Part shown: positions 56,765 to 64,000 of the stretch, in pieces
How positions within the stretch are numbered: position 1 is the stretch's first letter
Layout: the number at the start of each line of letters is the position of its first letter
DNA from: Corallium rubrum
Lineage: Eukaryota; Cnidaria; Anthozoa; Scleralcyonacea; Coralliidae
Direction: 5' to 3'
Assembly (NCBI GenBank): GCA_964035015.1
Contig: OZ035998.1
Location: 24,443,810 to 24,507,809, forward strand
Length of the DNA: 64,000 nucleotides
Made by a program: the position numbers and the translations under genes
The notes under the pieces: generated by a model
Told to the model about the DNA's origin: nothing
Database searches by the model: none
What the model saw: only the letters and a program-made list of their open reading frames with translations

Positions 56765-58029
56765 CTTGCTGTGACTATCCCCTCGGGCAACCCCCGGGGA
56801 AACGTAGCCCAGCACTTCTCGGGGGGTGGGAAATTGTGTTGATCGTCTGGTTTGCGGATGTCCGGGAGGAGGTAGGTGCGGGAAAACTCGTTTCGGGAAG
56901 ATGAAGAGAGAAAACTCATTCGTTCGATTTGGGATTGCAAAATTGCCACATCCAATTTAACACCTATCGCAACAATCTCCCTGTTGACACACGTAGATCT
57001 GAAATTTAAAGCCTGTGGAGGAGGCAGCAGCCACATACCTTAGGTAAATCATTAGATTGATTAATAATACCACCGTCAACGTATTTGACGTTATCATGTT
57101 ACCCGTTATTCACAGCGATATCATTGGTGGACACTGCATTTTCATTGGTTGATTGCTTTTCTTAAACATTCCTCAGGAAACGTAATTATGCATACGCTAT
57201 TACTCCAAATGATTTTGCATACTAAATTAAATTGCTTAAAGTATTTATGGTGCTGTGAGCAGCTGCCGATGCCAGGGCCTTTTCCCGCCCTCCCAATTTC
57301 AAAAAGGCCATAGTTCCAACTTCTTTTGGTGACGTCGAGCGACAGGACTAGCGGAAAATGATTCATCTTTATCCATTATGATCCTGCTGCCGCTGGAGCT
57401 CGGATTCTTCTCAAAATTAGAAAAATATGAACGAGGGAAACTTCTTCATGAGAGAAGACAGCAAACGAGTAGGTTTCTTTATTTTACATTACGTTAAAAG
57501 TTTATTAGATAAGAGGGTATTGCTTTATTATAAAATTAGTGTGCTGCGTAGGAAGTGATTGTGTTGAAATATACTTATACAAATCGAAATATGCTACTTT
57601 CACGTTCCGGCAGTAGACCAACCTTGCTATATGATGTTATAAAGAATTGTGCAGGCCGAGCTGAGTGTCATCTGCCTTGGTTTTCCTTGGCACTGCCGGC
57701 TGATGCCTGTATAATTTGGGGGCAAGCTAAACATTTTACTCCAGGCCTCTCACAAGTGACCGTACCGACTTGTACATTTAACCATAATCCTTTGTGTACA
57801 GTAAATATTGTGTCTTGCAGAATTATTGGAAGGTATGGTTTTAAAATGATCAACTTTGCTTAGCATGATAAACAATGTTTAGTTGTTATTTGAACTGATT
57901 TTAGGTCGCAAAGCTTTGTGGTTAAATGTACCGCCGCCATCTTTTTCGGTCCCGTCAATTACGGCACAGAATAGTAAGACAACCAGAAGTCCAACTCGAG
58001 TGAAAACTTGTCCGCATTTCTTCAATGCG

Positions 58030-58215
58030 CATGCGCGATATTTTATGCCATCCAACGCCATCCTACGCGATCCTACGCAATGTCCTACGCAAACCTGGCA
58101 AGTACCCCCGGCAGTTTGGACCTTCTTTTTAACCTTCTTTTGAATGTTCAAACTGCCGGGGGAACTTGCCAGGATTGCGTAGGATGGCGTCATGATGGCG
58201 TGGGATGGCGAGTAT
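58030..58215. repeat. Hairpin with ATCCTACGC/GCGTAGGAT repeats
   Basis: CCTACGCAAACCTGGCAAG plus CCCCCGGCAGTTTG pairs with CAAACTGCCGGGGG plus CTTGCCAGGATTGCGTAGG. Outside the stem are short direct repeats of CCATCCTACG and GATGGCGT. Confidence 0.75.
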
Positions 58216-58939
58216 CAAGATGCGCGAGGCGACATGCGCGAGGACATAAACTTCAAAGGTTCCGACGCGAGTTGGATTTCTGGTTGTATTACTATTCTGT
58301 GATTACGGTCTGCCGCTCGACGTTAAAAAATAGAGGCCTGGGAACCATGCTGCTTTATGACCGATCCTAGCCTCCTGCGCAGGCAGCACGGGGAGCTGGG
58401 ACCGAGGGAGAATAGACCGATCCCTAGACGACGATAAATAGCTCAAGATAATACAACTGATAACTTGTAATAAATGTTCTCGTTTATTATATACCAAAGT
58501 GTTTTGTACGTTTATAATTGTACTTAAAACTAGGCATCTTTTTTCTTGTGCGAAAACCAAACTACGGCATGGTTATCCATTATCTGAAGGAATAAAACTA
58601 CTTTTTGACTCGTATTAGACATCCTTTCCCAAGGTCCTTGCCGAGGGGTGTATCACTCTCAAAACAGCGCTCGAGATTTTTATGATTTTCGGAAACCATA
58701 TGAGATTTTGGGGATATGTTTAAATTCATTTCGAGGACTTTCAAGGATTCTCCAGGCATCTAGGGATTTCTATAAATTTTCTAGGATTTTTTAGTGATTT
58801 TTGAAGTGTTTTTCTATTTTCATAGATTTTGGGTGTCTGCAGGGATCTCAGGATTTTTAAAGGATTTTTAGAGAGGTATACGGTATTTTTGGTAGTGATA
58901 CACGTCTCGCTCCTTGCACACAGTAGTCCAGCCTTGAGT

Positions 58940-59294
58940 ACCCGCACATACGACTAAGTTTTCCTTGACAAGTTCCTTGGTAGCTTTCCTTGCTCGTGTG
59001 TACGATGAACAAGTTTTTCCCAACAATTTTTCTTGACAAGTTATAATTGCTCGTGTGTACGGTTGGACAAGTTTTCCTTGACGGCAATGATCGCGTAATA
59101 AGCTTCGGAGATGCATGTGTATTGACGTATTGCGCAATATCTTGTCAACTATACACACGAACAATTTTCCTTGCCCAAAAGCTAGCATGACCAGGTTTTG
59201 AACAAGGCTCCTTGTCAAGGAAAAACTTGTCAATTTGTGTCCTACACACGAACAAATAAAACTTGTCAAGGAAAACTGCGTCGTCTGTGCGGGG
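58940..59294. mobile_element. MITE with internal TTTTCCTTGACAAG repeats
   Basis: CCCGCACATACGACTAAG and CTGCGTCGTCTGTGCGGG are inverted ends. TTTTCCTTGACAAGTT or its complement occurs at least five times inside, along with CTCGTGTGTACG. The frame at 58868-59269 is a by-product of these repeats. Confidence 0.65.
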
Positions 59295-59447
59295 CTTTAG
59301 AATTATATATACTCATTGTAACCTCTGCTCTAAAGAGACTTCAAGTGTTGATCATATAGTGCTACAATACAGAAACTATAGTAAAGTCTGGCAACTTGTA
59401 GTAAAGTACAATCGAAATATAGTAAGGTTAGATATACTGGCGAAACA

Positions 59448-59448
59448 G

Positions 59449-59524
<76 letters not shown>
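59448..59524. repeat. (TA)n microsatellite
   Basis: About 38 TA units. Confidence 0.95.
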
Positions 59525-59527
<3 letters not shown>

Positions 59528-60519
59528 TCTTATTTTGTAATGTACTGATGGGCACATTTGTCCTGGATTACCATTCTGCCTGCTTCATCTCTTCGAGATT
59601 ATCAGCAACCTAGAACAAAGTATTGAAGACAGTTGTTCAGTATATGTTCTGTTTAGAAGACCCGTCAAGTTACGTAAGTTCAAATGTCAATGATAATTTT
59701 AGAAACTGACCAAATTTTGATTCTGTCAGACTAGTGTATGAGATTTTTACGCGTATTAAATATGAAATCAAGTTTAAATTCTAAACCCATACCATAGACG
59801 AAATCGGAGTTTCGACTGCGCATACAATCTGAGTCGGGACAAAACGCAGTTCATTTATAACATGAGGCTGAAGCAGCCGTAGTAAACATAACATTTCTGA
59901 TTTGAGAAACTTTTTAGTGTTTAGGTACTATATAAAGATAAAATTTGCTTATCGATTATCCTTGACAATAATCCTAAACGTAGTGTCTAAAAATAATGAA
60001 CTCAAAACATGAAAAAAACCCAGTCCCAGCCTAAGTTATCTTCCCGTTATGCTTTAATAGACACGATGTAATTTGCATAGGGGCCCAAATTGAATACGAA
60101 ACTAATTTGCATGTGGGCCTAAATGAAACTACGATTTGGTCTATTGAAAACAAACATGGCGGTCAGCGGTTTCTCAACAGTGTTTGCCAACAAAGAAACC
60201 AAGAATTATTAAACACGTTTACGATCCTGGTCTCCAATAACGTGGTTCCATATTATATACATAGTGATTTCTTTTAAACATATTTCAAATTACAAAACAT
60301 TTTCTCCAAGAGCTAAGCTCATCGAGGGACGAGGGAGATCATGTTAGTGAATTATAGTGTTATTGCAACACGATAAGCCAATAAGCTAGACATTAGTCGA
60401 GATGTATATTTAACACATAAGAGCTTGAATGTTCTTGGATTTTTTCCCCGTATGTTTTTGCTGTACAAACTCTGAACTCCAGACGGGACTTTTTTCTCTT
60501 TTTCAGACTTTCTGAGTCC

Positions 60520-60598
60520 CAAACAGGATTCGAACCTGCAACCTTCTAATGACCGGTTTGACGCTCTAACCATTGAGCCACTGAGGCTCAGATGGAAA
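60520..60598 (-). mobile_element. tRNA-derived SINE head
   Basis: Minus strand has box A TGGCTCAATGGTTAGAGCG and perfect box B GGTTCGAATCC, with anticodon-arm sequence CAAACCGGTCATTAGAAGG and partial acceptor pairing GAG/CTC. It resembles a tRNA, but the acceptor and anticodon stems carry mismatches and it is followed by SINE-like AG-rich sequence. I call it tRNA-derived rather than a functional tRNA. Confidence 0.6.
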
Positions 60599-60689
60599 GC
60601 TAAGGTCGCAAATTCATAGTCATATGTGCTCTTAAGTGGTAGCGTTTGCTACATCTCATAAGATGTAGTTAAAGTGATATGATAAATTC

Positions 60690-61165
60690 TACGTATACAT
60701 GTAGTGCATGTGGCATGTTTGCGAACTTGGTGTAATGTAACAAACGTTTGGTGACCGGTTAGAGCGTCTAACCGGTCATTAGAACATAGATAATGTAAGG
60801 GGGACTGGATAGGAAACTTAAAACAATGTTACGAGACTGGAAACGATGTTGCTAATGCACCTAATGAGTGGTCCCACATGGCCAGGATCATATGTTGCTG
60901 AAATTAAATAATAGTGTAAGTACATTATAAGTGTATAATTACCATAGCAAGTTGTCCAAATATCGTTTCCGGTTTCGTAACATCGTTTTAAGTTTCCTAT
61001 CCAGTTCCCCTTCCATTATCTATGATTAGAAGGTTGCAGGTTCGAACCCTGTCTGGGGCTCAGAAATCTTTTCTGAGTAATTGAGCATGACGAACGTCCA
61101 CCAAACGTCTGTTACATTACACCAAGCTCGCAAATGTATCACATGCACAACATGTAAATGTACAA
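60690..61165 (+). mobile_element. Inverted-repeat element enclosing a tRNA-like segment
   Basis: GGTGTAATGTAACAAACGTTTGGTG ends at about 60754 and is inverted from 61096, with pairing extending outward (GCATGT ... ACATGC) for about 58 bp. Enclosed is a tRNA-like piece: GGTTAGAGCGTC, anticodon stem TCTAA/TTAGA with loop CCGGTCA, then GGTTCGAACCC after the inserted MITE. Removing 60785-61031 rejoins a full box A to box B unit. Confidence 0.65.
60785..61024. mobile_element. 240-bp MITE with 7-bp duplication, inside the tRNA-like segment
   Basis: Ends CATAGATAATG ... CATTATCTATG, with TIR similarity of about 63 bp (CTGGATAGGAAACTTAAAAC shared). Flanked by ATTAGAA at 60778-60784 and 61025-61031, which splits the anticodon arm. 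No ORF. Confidence 0.85.
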
Positions 61166-61489
61166 CTTATCAATTGTTATTATTGTTGTGTATTGTCATG
61201 CAAAACTTGTAAATAAATAAATCAACCAAGATGGCGGACTTGACATCATGTGCAAATGATCATACATTCATCATCCACTTACAGTGAATTGACATCCTGT
61301 TTCAACCTGAATTTCCTGGATGGTTGTCTCGGGGCAAATTTCAGTCAATGTCAATCCATTATTTCGATCAACTTTAAACACACACTGTAAGAATATATAC
61401 AAAACATAAAAACACGTGTTATAATCTATTCACTGTTTTCTGTCCAAGGAACATTGCAAAATTTGCATGAATATTGGAAAAGAGCAGTA

Positions 61490-61618
61490 GGGGAGAGGGA
61501 GGGAGGGAGGGATGGAGAGAGAGAGGGAGGGAGGGAGGGAGGGAGGGAGGGAGGGAGGGAGGGAGGGAGGGAAGGGAGGGAGGGAGGGAGGGAGGGAGAG
61601 AGAGGGGGGGGGGGAGCG
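61490..61618. repeat. (GGGA)n purine-rich microsatellite
   Basis: Over 20 GGGA/GGGAGA units ending in a run of 9-10 G. Potential G-quadruplex or triplex. Confidence 0.93.
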
Positions 61619-62123
61619 GGTAATTACCCCGGGGCAAATAGGGCCCCGTAACATTTTAGTCCAAAAAATATATATTATTGCGCTATAAATGAACCTAAGA
61701 AAAGTAAAACTTACAAGTCTCTTGCAAAGAGTAAACAAGATAAATTCAAGTTGCGAGGGTAATATCACTACTAATTTTCAGATGTTATTTTATTTCTGAT
61801 GCAAAGATTGGCGTTTAGAATACTTGATGGTATGTATTAAAACACTGATTTCGGTGGGGGACCGGCTCAAACGTTTGACCCAGGGTTCATCTCGGCTCTC
61901 GACGGCCCTTGAAAAGAGAAATGGAAATTGCAAAAGGAAACCCATAATTTGCTTACTGGGTTTTACAAATCATGTAATTTTGATCTAGTAAATCACTTAT
62001 TTTTCAGTTAAGGATGAAATCAACTTCTAATTGTATGGTATGGTACATGATTAACTAGTTGCAATTTGTAAACACCAGCTAGCCAATTATGGAGATTTTT
62101 TTTGTAATTTATTCTTATATTTT

Positions 62124-62247
62124 GAACGAACGAACGAACGAACGAACGAACGAACGAACGAACGAACGAACGAACGAACGAACGAACGAACGAACGAACG
62201 AACGAACGAACGAACGAACGAACGAACGAACGAACGAACGAACGAAC
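62124..62247. repeat. (GAAC)n tetranucleotide microsatellite
   Basis: 31 perfect units. Confidence 0.97.
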
Positions 62248-62962
62248 AAAGGTTTTAAGAAAAAGATCTTTACAGTACAAACCTTTTCAGTGATTATAAC
62301 ATCTACGCATTGCTTACCAGTGAGGGGCAAGGTACAATTTTCTAATATTTTATGCTTGCCACCCTATGGAGAAGGCAAGAGCATTAGCGGTATCACAAGG
62401 TTATTCCCTTGTTTGCAGTCGAACCTCTACTTTGGGGCACTCTGTTAAGGGGACACCTCCTCTTTACGGAGATGCAAACTTTCCTCCAGGCGAAACACCC
62501 ATATAATCTCTTTATCTATGACCTTTCTTAAAGGATACGAGGTTGAGTGAAAGGATAAAAAAAAACTTTATTCAACGAGCTGAAAGAATAGTTATCTCGT
62601 GATACATCCGCATTTAATTGTTCTAACAAACGTGTTAAATCCTTTATTCAACTATATACATGCAGTGTGATAAATGGTTGTCACACTGTTTTGAATGAAA
62701 AAGAGTGTGATAACCACTTCTCACATCGTTTATCGCATACTAAGGAGTATTTTGACCTCTAACTCTTGAAGTTTCTTTCTCGGTAAATTAAATAAAAAAC
62801 AAAATGGTTTCAGTGCAGCAAAGTCATGAGATAAGATCATAAGATGGTTAGTCAATGTTCACTCGTGTGATGAAGAATTCTTAACGTAAACTCGGGGCCT
62901 GCGGCCTCTCGTGATCCTTTATCACTCGTGACCATTGATTACTTATACACTGTATTGGGTTA

Positions 62963-63265
<303 letters not shown>

Positions 63266-63266
63266 T

Positions 63267-63375
63267 TAATGTCTGCTCCCGAGGGAAACAGTTTTGTTTT
63301 CCCGAAAGTCTCGATGTTTCCGACGAAGACTCTCGGGAAAACAAAACTAACCGTTTCCCGAGGGATCAGACATTA
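63267..63375. repeat. Hairpin, about 45-bp arms
   Basis: TAATGTCTG then CCCGAGGGAAACAG and TTTTGTTTTCCCG pair with CGGGAAAACAAAA and AACCGTTTCCCGAGGG then CAGACATTA. The loop region contains GTCTCGATGTTTCCGACGAAGAC. Confidence 0.8.
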
Positions 63376-64000
63376 GGGACCTTAAGATACACCGATTCCG
63401 GGTACGGGTAACCGCCATTTTTTTCGGATTTTGTTATGACGTCATCGACTTACCCGGTAGACTTAGCCGTTTTCCCGGGGTAAACATCACTTTACCCGTA
63501 AGAAGTTTACGAGTGGGTCATGGAGAAACGAGTAAGTATTTCTGCTGCTTAAATGGGTTTTTTTTTATATACAAAGTTAAGTTTAATGATTCTTTAAGAA
63601 TATTTCAACAATTCGGTTGACATTTTCCTCTGAAAAAGTGATGTTTTAGCATTCGAATACACGTTTCAAAACAACTTGATTTTCATGTCGAGAAAATGGT
63701 CGCCGCCAGTTGAACTATCGAAGCTTTGTTGTAACGGTCAAATATAAACATATTTGTAAGTTCTCTTGAAGCACTAGCACTGTTCATTTTTTAACCTGTG
63801 CCAGTGTTAAAGTATGTTTTACTGAATAATGTAACTACGATAGATTAAAAAAAAAATCATTGCAGACAAAGAAAAAGTTAGAAGCATACTTTGAAGAACC
63901 TTTTTAAAATTTGTGTCTAAGAACACTGTGACTAAAATGATCATGAGTAGAAATGAGGTTAGGGTTAGCAGTCTTATCCAGTCTAAAGCTGTGGTTACAG
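63375..64000. other. Partial MITE-like end, then no supported gene
   Basis: AGGGACCTTAAGATACACC at 63375 resembles the terminus of the 24840-25380 element. TGACGTCA at 63438 is a CRE-like octamer. The sequence runs off the window without a recognised partner end. A possible mini-ORF around ATG 63513 is too short to call. Confidence 0.4.

Noticed and set aside
57555-57863. 102-codon + frame
   Set aside because: No recognisable domain, and the opposite strand is equally open. Insufficient support.
60520-60598. Functional tRNA gene
   Set aside because: Good box A and B, but acceptor and anticodon stems are mismatched and SINE-like sequence follows.
63513-63905. Two-exon mini gene (ATG with GTAAGT, then an acceptor at about 63863)
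   Set aside because: Would encode under 20 residues before a stop. Splice-like signals are probably chance at the edge of a repeat.

Overview
The window looks like an AT-rich, repeat-dense intronic region of an animal genome, most probably a cnidarian and perhaps a hexacoral. This rests on the mix of elements: Penelope-like retroelements with hammerhead ribozymes, a Mag-like Ty3/gypsy element, an Academ-like transposon, a Helitron DUF6570 fragment, a P2RX7_C-type fragment and many hairpin MITEs. There are no operons, no Shine-Dalgarno-led genes and no CRISPR array. The taxon is inferred, not shown.

One host gene can be supported, on the + strand. Its three candidate exons are 498-1841 (Pro/Ser-rich, with a nonapeptide minisatellite), 28700-28780, and 42103-42867 (Lys/Arg-rich, with a stop and an AATAAA signal). 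All junctions are phase 0. I do not recognise the product. Almost everything else is mobile DNA inside its introns or downstream of it.

2.2-15.1 kb is a Russian doll. A degraded Ty3/gypsy element on the minus strand (LTRs 3419-4787 and 14679-14841, tRNA-Ser-type PBS) carries a 5.4-kb TIR transposon (6700-12088) between protease and RT. That transposon encodes a FEN/XPG-like nuclease and an eight-cysteine domain. The gypsy element also has a Helitron-like insertion in its 3' LTR, and a Helitron DUF6570 segment inside gag flanked by gag-derived repeats.

17.2-22.5 kb holds two mirror-image TTAA-flanked TIR elements. One contains a Helitron-like copy with an internal (TA)n(TG)n tract and a DUF3504-like ORF. 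The other contains a LINE with a MITE in it. 23-28 kb holds a 5S-derived SINE, a tRNA-SINE cluster, tandem repeats and a third Helitron-like end.

30.4-41.05 kb is a cluster of three outward-facing (head-to-head) Penelope-like units. Two have hammerhead ribozymes at both outer ends, and a fifth hammerhead lies between them. The last unit is an almost spacerless 4.2-kb palindrome with near-identical arms that share one frameshift. A compound microsatellite tract (41.07-41.77 kb) follows. From 43 to 64 kb I see mainly hairpin or TIR elements, a frameshifted P2RX7_C-like gene, a 500-bp array of CCAAT/ATTGG palindromes, a tRNA-containing inverted-repeat element split by another MITE, and microsatellites.
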